Source of the DNA: Pseudoxanthomonas sp. 3HH-4
Lineage (GTDB): Bacteria > Pseudomonadota > Gammaproteobacteria > Xanthomonadales > Xanthomonadaceae
DNA: 64,000 nt
Assembly: GCF_006716465.1 (NCBI RefSeq)
Contig: NZ_VFPB01000005.1
Location: forward strand, 124,001-188,000
Direction of reading: 5' to 3'
Of the stretch, positions 49,038 through 59,558 are shown in pieces (positions within the stretch are counted from its first letter, which is position 1; the number at the start of each line of letters is the position of its first letter). The notes beneath the pieces were generated by a model. That model was not told the origin of the DNA. It ran no database searches and was given only the letters and a program-made list of their open reading frames with translations. The position numbers and the translations under genes are program-made.

Positions 49038-50498
49038 TCAGGCGGCCTGCAGTGTGGGCGCCGGAAGGTTGCGGGAATGTATGGAGGCGGCTGCACCGAT
49101 GGGCGGCGCGCCGAACCAGTGCAGCGTGCCGGCGAGCGCGGCGACTTCGCCCAGGATCAGCAGCGCAGGTGAGCGTACTTGCTGGGAACGCGCGATCTCC
49201 GGCAGATCGGCCAGCGTGCCGCTCACCACCCGCTGGTCGCGCCGGGAGCCGTTTTCGACCAGCGCGAACGGCGTGGAGGCCGCGCGACCGTGGGCTATCA
49301 GCCGGTCCCGCAGCCCTTCCAGCCCGGCCACGCCCATGTAGACGGCGAGCGTCTGCCGCTCCTGCGCCAGCGCGTGCCAGTCCAGCGTGTCGAACGAGTC
49401 CTTGCAGTGCGCGGTCACCAGTTTCACCGACTGCGCGTGGTCGCGATGGGTCAGTGGAATGCCGGCGTAGGCGGCGCAGGCCACGGCGGCGGTGATGCCG
49501 GGCACCACTTCGTAGGGAATGCCGTGGCCGCGCAGGAATTCAAGTTCCTCGCCACCGCGGCCGAACACGAACGGATCACCGCCCTTCAGTCGCACCACGC
49601 GCCTTCCCTCACGCGCGTGTTCCAGCATCAGCGCATGGATGTCGTCCTGGCGGGTGCTGTGTCCCGTGGCCGACTTGCCCACTTCGATGTACGTCGCATC
49701 GCGACGGCCAAGGCGCAGCACATCCTCGCTGACCAGGCGGTCGTGCAGGATCACGTCGGCCTCGTTCATCGCCCGCAATGCGTTGAGTGTCAGCAGTCCA
49801 GCATCGCCGGGGCCGGCGCCGACCACCACCACGGAGCCGGGGTGCGTCGTGGCCGCGCGCTGGTCCAGCATGGCCTGGAAATGCTGTTCCGCCTGCGCAT
49901 GCAACTGCTGGCGGAACAGGCGGGGCAAGGGGCCCGCCAGCAGCGTCTCGAAGAAGCGGCGCCGCTCGCCGGGTTGCGGGAAACGCTGGCGGATACGATA
50001 GCGCTGACGGGTGAACAGGTCGGCCAGCGAGGCCCAGGAATCATCCAGCAACGTTTCCAGTTGGCGGCGCAGGTGGCGCGCCAGCATCGGCGCACCACCG
50101 CCGCTGGAGATGGCGACCTGCAGCGGGCCGCGTTCGACGATGGCGGGCACGTGGAAGCTGGAAAGTTCACCGTCGTCCACGACATTGGCGAACACGTGGC
50201 GCGCTTCGGCGGCGGTGGCGACCGCGCGGTTGACCGCCGTGTCGTCGGTCGCGGCGACCACCAGCCATGCTCCGGCGAGCCAATGGGCATCGAAGTGGCC
50301 GGGGATCCAGTTGATCCGGCCTTCCTCATGCAAGGCGCGCAGGCGCGGGGTCAGGTTCGGCGCGCCTACACGGGGACGCGCACCGGCATGCAGCAGCGCT
50401 TCGGTCTTCCGCTCCGCCACCGGCCCGCCGCCCACGACCAATACCCTGCGTTCTTTCAGGTCGGCGAACAGGGGAAACAACGGAGCGCTCACGGGCAT
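49038..50498 (-). CDS. cysG: Siroheme synthase (CysG, trifunctional)
   Basis: Makes siroheme, the cofactor of sulfite reductase, from uroporphyrinogen III. The 486-residue protein fuses an N-terminal precorrin-2 dehydrogenase/ferrochelatase ([21 protein letters not shown]-binding) to a C-terminal SAM-dependent methyltransferase ([48 protein letters not shown]). It is divergent from cysB. A CysB-like motif lies 73-94 bases upstream. Confidence 0.95.
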   Translation of the reverse strand: MPVSAPLFPLFADLKERRVLVVGGGPVAERKTEALLHAGARPRVGAPNLTPRLRALHEEGRINWIPGHFDAHWLAGAWLVVAATDDTAVNRAVATAAEARHVFANVVDDGELSSFHVPAIVERGPLQVAISSGGGAPMLARHLRRQLETLLDDSWASLADLFTRQRYRIRQRFPQPGERRRFFETLLAGPLPRLFRQQLHAQAEQHFQAMLDQRAATTHPGSVVVVGAGPGDAGLLTLNALRAMNEADVILHDRLVSEDVLRLGRRDATYIEVGKSATGHSTRQDDIHALMLEHAREGRRVVRLKGGDPFVFGRGGEELEFLRGHGIPYEVVPGITAAVACAAYAGIPLTHRDHAQSVKLVTAHCKDSFDTLDWHALAQERQTLAVYMGVAGLEGLRDRLIAHGRAASTPFALVENGSRRDQRVVSGTLADLPEIARSQQVRSPALLILGEVAALAGTLHWFGAPPIGAAASIHSRNLPAPTLQAA

Positions 50499-50570
50499 CG
50501 GGTAGATGGCGACTGGGGTGCTGACCGTACTGCCGCGTCAGGGTGGTCGGAAATGACATCCCACGAAAAC

Positions 50571-50592
50571 CATATAGCTTGCGGTTATAAGC
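50571..50592. promoter_or_regulatory. Candidate CysB-binding motif, cysG/cysB intergenic region
   Basis: ATAGCTTGCGGTTATAAGC (plus strand, from 50574) shares its pattern with the site at 59559-59580: two ATA(A)GC copies about one helical turn apart, separated by a TGCGG core. It sits between the divergent cysG and cysB. Confidence 0.5.
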
Positions 50593-50667
50593 CATGGCGG
50601 CTACGGTCCGGGCAAATCCTCTACAGTCCAAGGCCCCCTCCTGGTGGGCCGACGTGCCCCCACGCCG

Positions 50668-51651
50668 ATGACGCTGACCCAACTTCGTTACCTGGTGGCC
50701 ATCGCCGACGCCGACCTCAACATCACGCTGGCGGCGGCGCGGGTGCATGCCACCCAGCCCGGTCTGTCCAAGCAGCTGAAGCAGTTGGAAGACGAACTCG
50801 GCTTCCTGCTGTTCGTGCGCAAGGGTCGCAGCCTGGAAGCCGTGACACCGGCCGGCCACGAAGTCATCGACCGGGCCCGTCTGGTGCTGGGCGAGGCCAA
50901 CAACATCCGCACCTATGCCGCCAACCAGCGCCGCGAGAGCCAGGGCCAACTGGTGCTGGTCACCACCCATACGCAAGCACGCTTCGTGCTGCCACCTGCC
51001 ATTGCGCAGATCAAGCGCGATTTCCCCCAGGTCAGCGTGCATCTTCAGCAGGCACCGGAAAGCACGGCGCTGGACCTGCTGACGCAGGGCGATGCCGACA
51101 TGGCCGTGGTCAGTACCGCCGGCGATCCGCCACAGGCGGGCATCGCCGTGCCGCTGTACCGCTGGCGAAGGCTGGTGCTTGTGCCGCGCGGCCATGCGCT
51201 GGAGCAGCTCGGTCGCGTGCCTGCGATGGCCGACCTCGCCGACCAACCGTTGATCAGCTACGAGTCGTCCACTCGCCCGGGTTCGTCCTTGCAGCGTGCC
51301 TTCGCCAAGGTGGGGCTGGAGCCGAACATCGCCCTGACGGCGCTTGATGCCGACCTGATCAAGACCTACGTCCGCGCCGGCCTCGGCGTGGGCCTGCTGG
51401 CCGAGATGGCGGTGAATGCATCCGACACCGACCTGCGCGCCTGGCCGGCACCGCCTGAGGTAAAGGAGTGCATCGCCTGGGCCGTGCTGCCACGCGAGCG
51501 CGTGCTGCGCGACTACGCGCTGGACCTGGTGCGTGCGCTGGCGCCGCAGATCGACCGCCGCGACCTGCGCCGGGTGATCGATGGCAACCAGGATCCGGAC
51601 TGGCCGGAGCCGCCGACCTGGCAGTCGTTGACGCAGACGATCACGAGCTGA
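50668..51651 (+). CDS. cysB: LysR-type regulator CysB
   Basis: Transcriptional activator of sulfate assimilation, 327 residues. MTLTQLRYLVAIADADLNIT and AAARVHATQPGLSKQLKQLE form the helix-turn-helix region in the exact CysB/Cbl style. The C-terminal inducer domain has TTHTQARFVLPPAI and YVRAGLGVGLLAEMAV, where CysB-type proteins bind acetylserine or sulfate. It is transcribed away from cysG, inside a cluster that holds the full cys regulon. Confidence 0.93.
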   Translation: MTLTQLRYLVAIADADLNITLAAARVHATQPGLSKQLKQLEDELGFLLFVRKGRSLEAVTPAGHEVIDRARLVLGEANNIRTYAANQRRESQGQLVLVTTHTQARFVLPPAIAQIKRDFPQVSVHLQQAPESTALDLLTQGDADMAVVSTAGDPPQAGIAVPLYRWRRLVLVPRGHALEQLGRVPAMADLADQPLISYESSTRPGSSLQRAFAKVGLEPNIALTALDADLIKTYVRAGLGVGLLAEMAVNASDTDLRAWPAPPEVKECIAWAVLPRERVLRDYALDLVRALAPQIDRRDLRRVIDGNQDPDWPEPPTWQSLTQTITS

Positions 51652-51729
51652 TGGTTCCCCCGATCGTGTGATTGACGCGGCCTGCCCGCGGGAGCGAGTC
51701 TGCGTACCATCGCCCCCGCCTGATCCGCC

Positions 51730-52077
51730 ATGAACCGCATCTCCCGGATGGTCGCCCGCATGTATGCCCCGGCCGTGGTGCTCGCGGTCGGCGGCTTCGC
51801 CACGGCGGAAGTGGTGACGCGCACCGAACGTACACTCGGCGACATCACGCCGCAGCGGCTGGCTTCGCTGTCGTTCCTGCTGGCCATCCTGCTCGGAATG
51901 GCGTGGGCTTTGCATTCCAGTTGGCGCCTGTATCGATGGGCGCGCGGCCGCGAGCTGCGCTGCGCCTGCGGCGGCATGATGTCGCGCGTGCGCTACAACC
52001 GGCAGCGGCAGAAGTACCGCAAGTGCCTGGCCTGTGGGAGCAAGACACTGGAAGGTGCGCATTGCGGCAGCGCGTGA
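51730..52077 (+). CDS. Hypothetical membrane protein with C-terminal zinc ribbon
   Basis: Unrecognised 115-residue protein. Two transmembrane helices (about residues 10-28 and 45-65) precede a basic cytoplasmic tail with a four-cysteine ribbon: LRCACGG, then KCLACGSK. This CxC plus CxxC set is likely a zinc site. The stop overlaps the next gene start (GTGA). No function is assigned. Confidence 0.68.
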   Translation: MNRISRMVARMYAPAVVLAVGGFATAEVVTRTERTLGDITPQRLASLSFLLAILLGMAWALHSSWRLYRWARGRELRCACGGMMSRVRYNRQRQKYRKCLACGSKTLEGAHCGSA

Positions 52078-52457
52078 GGTGGCGGTTCGATCCTGTCGCG
52101 ACGACGTGGGCACTGGGCCTGTTCGTGCTGCTCGTCCTGCTGGCGACAGTGGGCGCGGGGCTTGGCTGGATCCGCAGCTTCGCAGGCGACGTCGTCGCGG
52201 TTGTCTGGGTGCACTGCCTGCTCGCGAGCGTGGTGTGGATGCGTGCGCCGATGCGGCCGCTGCTGGCGCTCGCCGTGGGACTGGCGGTCGAGGCGGCGCA
52301 ATACGTCAGTCAGCAGACGGGCTGGCAGGTGGCGTCGCCGATGCTGCGCATCGTGCTGGGCAGCACGCCGGACTGGCTTGACGTGGTCGCCTACGTGATC
52401 GGCTTCGTGCTGGCCTGCGTGATGGAAAGGCGCGTGGCGGTCAAGCCCGCCGCCTGA
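52074..52457 (+). CDS. DUF2809 domain-containing membrane protein
   Basis: Small integral membrane protein of about 127 residues with four helices. It has the DUF2809 layout: LGWIRSFAGDVVAVVWVHCL, MRPLLALAVGLAVEAAQYV and DWLDVVAYVIGFVLA. Two starts are possible: GTG at 52074, overlapping the previous stop by 4 bases, or TTG at 52062 with GGAAGG upstream. Probably one operon with the zinc-ribbon protein. Confidence 0.75.
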   Translation: MRWRFDPVATTWALGLFVLLVLLATVGAGLGWIRSFAGDVVAVVWVHCLLASVVWMRAPMRPLLALAVGLAVEAAQYVSQQTGWQVASPMLRIVLGSTPDWLDVVAYVIGFVLACVMERRVAVKPAA

Positions 52458-52461
52458 TCGC

Positions 52462-52827
52462 TCACGAAGGACAGCGCCCGCCGACCGCCCGTTGCGCGAC
52501 GCACTCGCGGTAGCCGTCGGGCAGGCCGCGGATCTCGTGCGTCTTGCCGGGCGTCAGCACGAAGTCCTCCAGCGTGGTGCGCACGCAGGCGCCGGGATTC
52601 CCGCCCGATGCCGGCGCCGGGCACTTCTCCATGTAGACGCGGTAGTGGCACTGTCCGCTTTCGCTGGCGAAACACTCGAAGGTGGCCACGCCTTCCTTCA
52701 GGGTGCTCTTGCTGAAAAGCGTATCCACGCCGTTGGCGCTGCTGTGGTGGATGGTGGTGACGCTGGGCTTGTCGTCGCATCCTGCCAGGGCCAGCAGGCA
52801 GGACATCAGGGACGTGATGATGCGCAT
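52462..52827 (-). CDS. Hypothetical lipoprotein
   Basis: Unrecognised 121-residue protein with a lipoprotein signal MRIITSLMSCLLALAGC (C17 lipidated). The mature part has several cysteines (ECFASESGQCHYRVYMEKCP and ECVAQRAVGGRC), suggesting disulfides in the periplasm. GAGGAAA precedes the ATG. It converges on the DUF2809 gene with a 4-base gap. Confidence 0.72.
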   Translation of the reverse strand: MRIITSLMSCLLALAGCDDKPSVTTIHHSSANGVDTLFSKSTLKEGVATFECFASESGQCHYRVYMEKCPAPASGGNPGACVRTTLEDFVLTPGKTHEIRGLPDGYRECVAQRAVGGRCPS

Positions 52828-52940
52828 GGCGGTTTCCTCGGGTGTTCCATTGGGCAATGGCAGGCCCTCCACGACGCGGGTGCGTCGTGCCGGCGATGCC
52901 ACGTTGGATGCCGCACAGGGCGGCCGGGTTTAGAGCGGTG

Positions 52941-53711
52941 CTACATGTTGCGGAACAGCGTCATGAAGGGCTGGCTGACGGTCAGTACCTCAGGCCGCGT
53001 CTTCAGCTTCAGGCGGCCGCGGCCGGCCTCGTCGCGACTGACCGAGGCGACCGCCTTCATGTTGACGATCGTGGAGCGGTGGATCTGCTTGAAGGTGTTC
53101 TGGTCCAGCGAATCGAGTAATTCGCGCAATGGCGTGCGCAGCAGCGATTCGCCCTCGGCCGTCATCACCGTGGTGTACTTGTTGTCGGCCTGGAAGTAGG
53201 CCACGTCGTCCACCATGATCAACTTGGTGTCCTTGCCGACGCTGGCGGTGATCCAGACCAGCGGCGGCTTGCTCGATGCGCCTTGTCGCGCCGACAGGTG
53301 GCGCAGCAGCGCGTCCAGCGTGGCGCCATCCGGGTGCCCCGCCACGGCGCGCGCCTGGATCCGCTGCACGGTCGCCAGCAGGCGCTCGCGGGTGATCGGT
53401 TTCAGCAGGTAGTCGATGGCGCCCTGTTCGAACGCATCGATCGCGTACTGGTCGTAGGCGGTGACGAACACCACCTGCGTGCGCGGGCTGGCTTCGGTCA
53501 GTCCACGGGCGACTTCGATGCCGCTCAAGCCGGGCATGCGGATGTCGAGGAAGGCCACGTCCGGCCGCAGCTCGGCGATAGATTCGAGCGCGCTGGCGCC
53601 GTCTTCGCATTCGGCGATGATGTCCAGCTGCGGCCAGGCGTCCTTCAGCAGCGAGGACAGCGCGGTGCGCAGCAGCTCTTCGTCTTCGGCGATCACGCCC
53701 CGGAAGTTCAT
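52941..53711 (-). CDS. LytTR-family response regulator
   Basis: DNA-binding response regulator of 256 residues. The receiver domain has the acidic pair E9/D10, phospho-acceptor D56 in AFLDIRMPG and the conserved Lys in YLLKPIT. The C-terminal LytTR domain (VAYFQADNKYTTVMT, FKQIHRSTIVNMKAV) binds DNA through a beta-fold rather than a helix-turn-helix. It overlaps the kinase gene by 4 bases. Targets unknown. Confidence 0.92.
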   Translation of the reverse strand: MNFRGVIAEDEELLRTALSSLLKDAWPQLDIIAECEDGASALESIAELRPDVAFLDIRMPGLSGIEVARGLTEASPRTQVVFVTAYDQYAIDAFEQGAIDYLLKPITRERLLATVQRIQARAVAGHPDGATLDALLRHLSARQGASSKPPLVWITASVGKDTKLIMVDDVAYFQADNKYTTVMTAEGESLLRTPLRELLDSLDQNTFKQIHRSTIVNMKAVASVSRDEAGRGRLKLKTRPEVLTVSQPFMTLFRNM

Positions 53712-54982
53712 GCGGCACCTGCCTTGCCGGCCAGCGGCAGCGTCAGCGTGGCGGCGACGCCACTGGGGAAGTTGGACACGATGGCGAACGAGGCCTCGCT
53801 GCCGAAGGTCAGGCGCAGGCGTTCACGCAGGTTCTTCAGGCCGATGCCGGTACCGGTGCTCTGGCCGCCGAAGCCCTGGCCGTCGTCGGCGACGGTCAGC
53901 GTCGCATGGTCGTCGTGCTGGCGCGCCAGGATCCAGATGGTGCCGCCGCCTGTTTTCGGCTCCAGGCCGTGCTTGATCGCGTTCTCGACCAGCGTCTGCA
54001 GCATCATCGACGGCATCGGCACGGACTTCAGTGTCTCCGGCACCTCGATCTGCATCGACAGGCGGGTGCCCATGCGGATCTTCAGGATCTCCAGGTAGGC
54101 CAGCGTGCGTTCCAGTTCCTCGCCCAGCGTGGACAGGGCGTCGTCGGTGCGCGGCAGCGAGCTGCGCAGGTAGTGGATCAGGTGGCCCAGCATGATGTCG
54201 GCCCGCGGCGGATCGGTGCGGGTCAGCACCTGCGCGCTGGCCAGCGTGTTGTAGAGGAAATGCGGTTCTACCTGCGCGTTGAGCAGGCTCAGGCGCGCCA
54301 CGGTCAGTTCCTTTTCGCTGACGGTCTTCACGACATCGGCCTGTTCCTGGCGGCGCTGGTCGGCGACGCGGCGGGTGATGGCACGGGTGACGGCTTCCGC
54401 GTTCTCCACGTTGACCCCGTCATCCAGCACGAACAGGTCCAGCCACGCGCTCGCATCCGGGCCGACCATCAGGGTGATGCTGCTGGTGCCGTTGCCGGGC
54501 GTGACCGTGGCCTGCACCAGGTCCCGCTTCACGGCGAAGCGCGCCATGATGTTGAAGCGCGACGGCTGGCTGGGGCCATCGAAGCTGTCCACGCGGCGCA
54601 CCTTGACCCGCACCTGCAGGCTGTCGGGCGCGCTCTCGGCATCTTCGGCGCGCGGCAGTTCACGCAGCGCACCTTCGATCAGGGCGAACGCGTCGGCGGT
54701 GTCCAGCGGCACCTCGATCTGGCGGCGCTGGCGGCTGGCCAAGGTGGTGCTGTCCAGTCGTCCCGTGATCAGCCAGATCCGGCGCAGGTGGCTGATCAGG
54801 CCGATCAGCACCGACAGCATCACCAGGGTCGAGGCGAGGTTGAAGAGCCACTCGGCGGCGCCGGACAGCACGGTCCGTTCGAAGATGCCGTTCCAGATGA
54901 AGCCCGCCATGAGCACTGCGCCGAACCAGGCGACGAGGATGCGGACGATCAGGAGCAGGCTTGGGAACACGTTGGACACCAC
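53708..54982 (-). CDS. Sensor histidine kinase (LytS/YehU-type, His_kinase domain)
   Basis: Membrane kinase of 424 residues and partner of the adjacent LytTR regulator. Two transmembrane helices (about residues 8-30 and 45-65) flank a short periplasmic loop. A cytoplasmic region of about 150 residues of unknown fold follows. The phospho-acceptor His is H241 in VEPHFLYNTLAS, and the ATPase domain has LVENAIKHGLEP and DDGQGFG. The start is one of two adjacent GTG codons (54982 or 54979). The signal sensed is not evident. Confidence 0.9.
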   Translation of the reverse strand: MVSNVFPSLLLIVRILVAWFGAVLMAGFIWNGIFERTVLSGAAEWLFNLASTLVMLSVLIGLISHLRRIWLITGRLDSTTLASRQRRQIEVPLDTADAFALIEGALRELPRAEDAESAPDSLQVRVKVRRVDSFDGPSQPSRFNIMARFAVKRDLVQATVTPGNGTSSITLMVGPDASAWLDLFVLDDGVNVENAEAVTRAITRRVADQRRQEQADVVKTVSEKELTVARLSLLNAQVEPHFLYNTLASAQVLTRTDPPRADIMLGHLIHYLRSSLPRTDDALSTLGEELERTLAYLEILKIRMGTRLSMQIEVPETLKSVPMPSMMLQTLVENAIKHGLEPKTGGGTIWILARQHDDHATLTVADDGQGFGGQSTGTGIGLKNLRERLRLTFGSEASFAIVSNFPSGVAATLTLPLAGKAGAA

Positions 54983-55110
54983 GGCTTCGGGAGTGCCGTG
55001 GAGGATAGCCCGCCGGTCCCGGGAGGGAAGAGGGCGCGCGACGGACCCCGCGATGCGGCGACGAAACCGGGCTGGCCCGACGCGAATGCCTCAGGCTGCC
55101 GGGGCTGCCA

Positions 55111-55824
55111 TCAGACGTCGATGTGGATGCCGCACTCGCGCTTGAGGCCGTTGAAGCGGGTGTCCTCCTCGCGCATGCCGGGCTCCCAGCGGCGCGTGGT
55201 GTGGAAGTCGCCGATCGACACGTAACCCTGCTCCCATAGCGGATGGTAGGGCAGGCCGTGCTGCTTCATGTACTGCCAGATGTCGCGATCGGTCCAGTCG
55301 ACGATCGGGTTGATCTTCCAACGATCCTCGCGTTGCTGCAGCACGGGTGCGTTTGCCCGGCTGGTGGCCTGGCTGCGGCGCAGGCCGGTGAACCAGGTGC
55401 CCACGCCCAGTTCCTTCAGGGCGCGCTTCATCGGTTCGACCTTGCGCAGGCTGTTGTACTGCTCGATGCCGACCAGGCCCTGTTCCCACAAGCGGCCGTG
55501 GCGTGCTTCCATCCAGGCGCGACTGACAAGCGGACGGAACACCTGCAGGTTGAGCGCGAGGCGCTCGGTCAGTTCGTCGGCGAAGCGGTAGGTTTCGGGG
55601 AACAGATAGCCGGTGTCGATCAGCACCACGGGAATGTCCGGCTTCTGGCGGGTGACCATGTGCAGAAGCACGGCCGCCTGCGCTCCGAAGCTGGAGGACA
55701 TCGCGGCTTCCGCCGGGCCGTGCTTGAGCGCCCACGCGACGCGCTGCTCGGCGGTCTGGGTTTCCAGCCACGCGTTGTGCTCGGCGATCTGGTCGGTGTC
55801 CAGGGAAAGGGCGAGGGCGCTCAT
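55111..55824 (-). CDS. cysH: Phosphoadenylyl-sulfate (PAPS) reductase
   Basis: Reduces PAPS to sulfite with thioredoxin. The 237-residue protein has the PP-loop-like [15 protein letters not shown] and the catalytic KRECGIHI cysteine near the C-terminus. The CC...CxxC iron-sulfur cysteines of APS reductases are absent, so it is the PAPS type, consistent with the APS kinase encoded by cysNC. Its start overlaps the cysI stop by 4 bases (ATGA). Last gene of cysJIH. Confidence 0.95.
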   Translation of the reverse strand: MSALALSLDTDQIAEHNAWLETQTAEQRVAWALKHGPAEAAMSSSFGAQAAVLLHMVTRQKPDIPVVLIDTGYLFPETYRFADELTERLALNLQVFRPLVSRAWMEARHGRLWEQGLVGIEQYNSLRKVEPMKRALKELGVGTWFTGLRRSQATSRANAPVLQQREDRWKINPIVDWTDRDIWQYMKQHGLPYHPLWEQGYVSIGDFHTTRRWEPGMREEDTRFNGLKRECGIHIDV

Positions 55825-57524
55825 GCGTGCAGTTCCAGTGCGATCTGTCGGTGGGTGGGGTAGGCGGGCAGGGCGATCACGCCACTGCGGTGCAGGAAGT
55901 CGCCAAAGCCTTCGCCATCGGCGCGTTCGCCGGCATAACGTGCGAACAGCTCGTCCAGTGTGGCGAGGATGGCGGCCTCGTCGATGTTCTCGCGGTACAA
56001 CGTGTTGAGCCTTTGGCCACGAGCGTCGCCGCCCAGCATCAGGTTGTAACGGCCGGGTGCCTTGCCGACGAGCGCGATTTCGGCCAAGTACGGACGCGAG
56101 CAGCCGTTCGGGCAGCCGGAGATGCGCAGCAGGATCGGGGCATCACGCAGGCCGTGCTTTTCCAGCACTGGCTGCAGACGATCGGTGAAGTCGGGCAGGT
56201 AGCGCTCCGCTTCCGCCATCGCCAGGCCGCAGGTTGGCAGCGCCACGCAGGCCACCGCCGCGCGCTGAAGGGCCGTCCCGAGGCGATCGCCGGCGTCCAG
56301 CCCGTGCGTCTTCACCAGCGTGTCGATGCGCTCGCGCTCGCCGGCCGGCACGCCGGCGATGACGAGGTTCTGGTTCGCCGTCATCCGGAACTCACCGCGA
56401 TGCACGTTTGCGATTTCGCGCAGGCCGGTCAGGTGCGTCGCATGTGAGGTATCGGCGATGCGGCCAGCGAACAGGTGCAGCGTGAGGTGCCAGCGGCCGT
56501 CTTCGCCTTCCACCCAGCCGTAACGATCGCCGTTGTGCTCGAAGCGGAACGCGCGCGTCGGCTGCAGCGTCACGCCACTGCGGCGTTCGATCTCGCCGAC
56601 CACGGTGTCCAGGCCGTGGTCGTCGATGGTGTACTTGAAGCGCGCGCGCTTGCGCAGTTCGCGGTTGCCCAGGTCGCGCTGGGTGGTGACCACGGCCGTG
56701 GCGACGTCGAGCAGTTGCTCTGGCGTGATGAAGCCGATCACGTTGCCGACGCGCGGGTAGGTCTCGGCATCGCCATGCGTCGCGCCCATGCCGCCCCCGA
56801 TCACCAGGTTGAAGCCGACGAGCGCGCCGTCGTCCAGGACGGCGATGAAGCCGAGGTCGTTCGCGAACACGTCCACATCGTTGACCGGCGGGACCGCGAA
56901 GCCGACCTTGAACTTGCGTGGCAGGTAGGTGGCGCCGTAGATCGGCTCTTCTTCCTCGCCGCTGCCGGCCACGCGCTCCTCGTCCAGCCAGATTTCGTAG
57001 TAGGCGCGGGTATTGGGCAGCAGGTGCTCCGACAGTTTCGCGGCCCACGCCTGCACCTCGGCATGCGCGCGCGACTCCAGCGGGTTGGCCGCGACCAGCA
57101 CGTTGCGGTTGACGTCGCCGCAGGCCGCCAGCGTGTCGATCAGCGCCGCGTTGATGGCCTGCATCGTCGCCTTCAGTTCGCGCTTGATCACACCGTGGTA
57201 CTGGAACGCCTGGCGCGTGGTGATGCGCAGCGAGTGGTTGGCGTACTGCGTGGCGATGGCATCCAGCTTCAGCCACTGCGACGGCGTGACCACGCCACCC
57301 GGCGTGCGGGTGCGGATCATGAACTGGTACGCCTGCTCCAGCTTCTGGCGGCGGCGCTCGTCGCGCAGATCACGGTCGTCCTGCTGGTAACTGCCGTGGT
57401 ACTTGATCAGGGTCTGATCCGATTCGCGCAGCGCACCGGTGACCGGATCGGCCAGGCTGTCGAGCAGGCTGCCGCGCAGGCGGTTGCTCTCGGATTTGAT
57501 GTCTTCGACGGAGTGATTGCTCAT
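55821..57524 (-). CDS. cysI: Sulfite reductase (NADPH) hemoprotein beta-subunit
   Basis: Six-electron reduction of sulfite to sulfide on a coupled siroheme and 4Fe-4S cluster. The 567-residue protein carries the cluster cysteines [19 protein letters not shown] (CX5C) and [11 protein letters not shown] (CX3C) and the substrate-side Arg and Lys segments. The start at 57524 ([18 protein letters not shown]) matches the family; the frame is open further upstream into the REP element. It needs CysJ for electrons and CysG for siroheme, both encoded in the window. Confidence 0.96.
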   Translation of the reverse strand: MSNHSVEDIKSESNRLRGSLLDSLADPVTGALRESDQTLIKYHGSYQQDDRDLRDERRRQKLEQAYQFMIRTRTPGGVVTPSQWLKLDAIATQYANHSLRITTRQAFQYHGVIKRELKATMQAINAALIDTLAACGDVNRNVLVAANPLESRAHAEVQAWAAKLSEHLLPNTRAYYEIWLDEERVAGSGEEEEPIYGATYLPRKFKVGFAVPPVNDVDVFANDLGFIAVLDDGALVGFNLVIGGGMGATHGDAETYPRVGNVIGFITPEQLLDVATAVVTTQRDLGNRELRKRARFKYTIDDHGLDTVVGEIERRSGVTLQPTRAFRFEHNGDRYGWVEGEDGRWHLTLHLFAGRIADTSHATHLTGLREIANVHRGEFRMTANQNLVIAGVPAGERERIDTLVKTHGLDAGDRLGTALQRAAVACVALPTCGLAMAEAERYLPDFTDRLQPVLEKHGLRDAPILLRISGCPNGCSRPYLAEIALVGKAPGRYNLMLGGDARGQRLNTLYRENIDEAAILATLDELFARYAGERADGEGFGDFLHRSGVIALPAYPTHRQIALELHA

Positions 57525-57535
57525 GTGTATTCCAC

Positions 57536-57596
57536 TGTAGGAGCGACGTGAGTAGCGACCGGAAAGTTGCAGGTCGCGACTCACGTCGCTCCTGCA
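57536..57596. repeat. REP-type inverted repeat inside the cysJ-cysI gap
   Basis: Arms 57536-57560 (TGTAGGAGCGACGTGAGTAG followed by CGACC) and 57572-57596 are reverse complements with two mismatches over 25 bases and an 11-base loop. It fills most of the 86 bases between cysJ and cysI and would form a very stable hairpin in the cysJIH mRNA. Confidence 0.85.
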
Positions 57597-57610
57597 ACAG
57601 CGAAGGGTCG

Positions 57611-59485
57611 TCAGTACACGTCGCGGCTATAGCGCCCCTCCGTCTGCAGCTGCACCAGGTATTCGCGCGCCGCATCGTCATCCAGCCCGCCATGCTCGAC
57701 CACGATGGCCTGCAGCGCGGCCTGAACGTCCTTGCCCATCGCGATGGCGCCGCACACGTAAAGGTGCGCGCCGTTCTGCAGCCAGTCGTAGACATCCCGG
57801 CCGCGTTCGCGCAGGCGGTCCTGCACGTAGATCTTGCGTGCCTGGTCGCGCGAGAACGCCAGGTCCAGGCGATGCAGTTCGCCGCTGCGCAGCGCGTCCT
57901 GCCACTCGCTCTGGTAGAAGAAGCCGTGGTTGAAGTGCTGGGCGCCGAAGAACAGCCAGTTGCGGCCGCGCGCACCGGTTTCGGCGCGTTCCTGCACGAA
58001 ACCACGGAACGGCGCCACGCCGGTGCCCGGACCGATCATCAGGATGTCGCGACTGCCGTCGGCCGGCACGCGGAAGCGTTCGTTGGCCTCGATGTAGACC
58101 GGCACCTGGTCGCTTTCTTCGCGTGCGGCGAGGAAGCCGCTGGCGGCACCGCCGTGCGCATGACCGAAGGCCTCGTAGCCCAGCACATCGACGGTCAGGT
58201 GGGCTTCTTCGCCCACACGCTTGCGGCTGGAGGCGATGGAGTACAGGCGTGGCGCCAGCGGGCGCAACGCGGCGACCAGTTCCTGTGCGGACCAGTCGGC
58301 GGGCCAGCGACGCAGCACGTCGATGATCTGGTGGGTGCCGAACAACTGCGCCAGCGCCGGCGCGTTCGCCGGGCCGAGCAGGGTGTTGAGTTCTTCCGCC
58401 TGCGCGTGTGCGGCATGCGTGGCCAGGAACGGACGCGACACGCGGGTCAGTTCGCGGCGCGCCGCGAGCCATTCGCGCAGCGGCAGGGTATCGCCGCCTT
58501 CGCTGACGGCGCTCTCGCCGTCCAGCTGCAGCGCCTCGATCACGCCATCGACCAGCGCAGCGGGATTGCGGTGGCGCACGCCCAGCGCGTCGCCGGGTTC
58601 GTAGTGCAGGCCGCTGCCTTCCAGCGACAGCTCGATGTGGCGCACGTCCTTGTCGGCCACGCCGTGCTGGCCGAAGCGCGGGCCCTTGAAATCGCGGCCG
58701 CTGATGCGCTGGTTGAACAGCAGCTCGGCGGGGAAGGGATGCTCGTGCGACCACACGGCCGCATGGCCGGGGCGCAGCGGCGTGACTGTCGCCAGCGGAG
58801 CGGCGCCAGCCGTCGGTGTCTTCAGCAGGTCGCGCGCATGCGCCAGCGCCTGCTCGCGCCACGGGGTCGCGACCGTCTCGATGTCGAGGTCGGCCAGGCC
58901 GGCGGCGAACAGCCGGCTGCCGCCGAGTTCGGCCAGACGTGCGTCCAGCCGGGTGGCGATGCCGCAGAAGTCGGCATAGCTGGAATCGCCCAGGCCGAGC
59001 ACGGCGTACTTCAATTCCGGCAGCTTCGGTGCACGCTTGCCGCGCAGGAATTCGACCAGGCCGATGCTGTCGTCGGGTGGATCGCCTTCGCCCTGGGTAC
59101 TGATGACGAAGTAGAGAAGACGTTCCGTCGCCAGTTCGCGCTGCGGGTAGGCATCGGCACGCAGCAGGCGAACCGACAGGCCCGCGGCTTCGGCCTGCTG
59201 GGCCAGTACTTCGGCGGCCCGACGGGCATTGCCGGTCTGGCTGCCGTAGACGATGGTCAGGCGCTGCGCGGCCTGCACGCCCTGGGCAGGAAGGATCGTC
59301 CGGGATGGCGTGGCGGCGGATGCGGCCTGTGGTGCCAGCTGCGCCTGCGCCAGGCCGGCGGCGTAGCCGGAAACCCACCACAGGCTGGCGCCGTCCAGGC
59401 CGGCGACCGCCTGGGCCAGCAGCGCCCGCCGTTCCTCCGCGAGGGGGATGGGGGCGAGGACAGGCTGGGTGGCGGACATCGGCAT
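57611..59485 (-). CDS. cysJ: Sulfite reductase (NADPH) flavoprotein alpha-subunit
   Basis: Passes electrons from NADPH through FAD and FMN to CysI. The 624-residue protein has an N-terminal flavodoxin domain ([40 protein letters not shown]), an FAD domain with [10 protein letters not shown] and a C-terminal NADPH site with [18 protein letters not shown] and [12 protein letters not shown]. Adjacent ATGs at 59485 and 59479 are both possible. First gene of cysJIH, divergent from cysD. Confidence 0.95.
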   Translation of the reverse strand: MPMSATQPVLAPIPLAEERRALLAQAVAGLDGASLWWVSGYAAGLAQAQLAPQAASAATPSRTILPAQGVQAAQRLTIVYGSQTGNARRAAEVLAQQAEAAGLSVRLLRADAYPQRELATERLLYFVISTQGEGDPPDDSIGLVEFLRGKRAPKLPELKYAVLGLGDSSYADFCGIATRLDARLAELGGSRLFAAGLADLDIETVATPWREQALAHARDLLKTPTAGAAPLATVTPLRPGHAAVWSHEHPFPAELLFNQRISGRDFKGPRFGQHGVADKDVRHIELSLEGSGLHYEPGDALGVRHRNPAALVDGVIEALQLDGESAVSEGGDTLPLREWLAARRELTRVSRPFLATHAAHAQAEELNTLLGPANAPALAQLFGTHQIIDVLRRWPADWSAQELVAALRPLAPRLYSIASSRKRVGEEAHLTVDVLGYEAFGHAHGGAASGFLAAREESDQVPVYIEANERFRVPADGSRDILMIGPGTGVAPFRGFVQERAETGARGRNWLFFGAQHFNHGFFYQSEWQDALRSGELHRLDLAFSRDQARKIYVQDRLRERGRDVYDWLQNGAHLYVCGAIAMGKDVQAALQAIVVEHGGLDDDAAREYLVQLQTEGRYSRDVY

Positions 59486-59558
59486 GGCCCGTGGGCGCGA
59501 CTGGGACGACCGATGGTAGGGAGGGGCGCCGACCGCCAGAAAGGACGCGTGGTTATGG

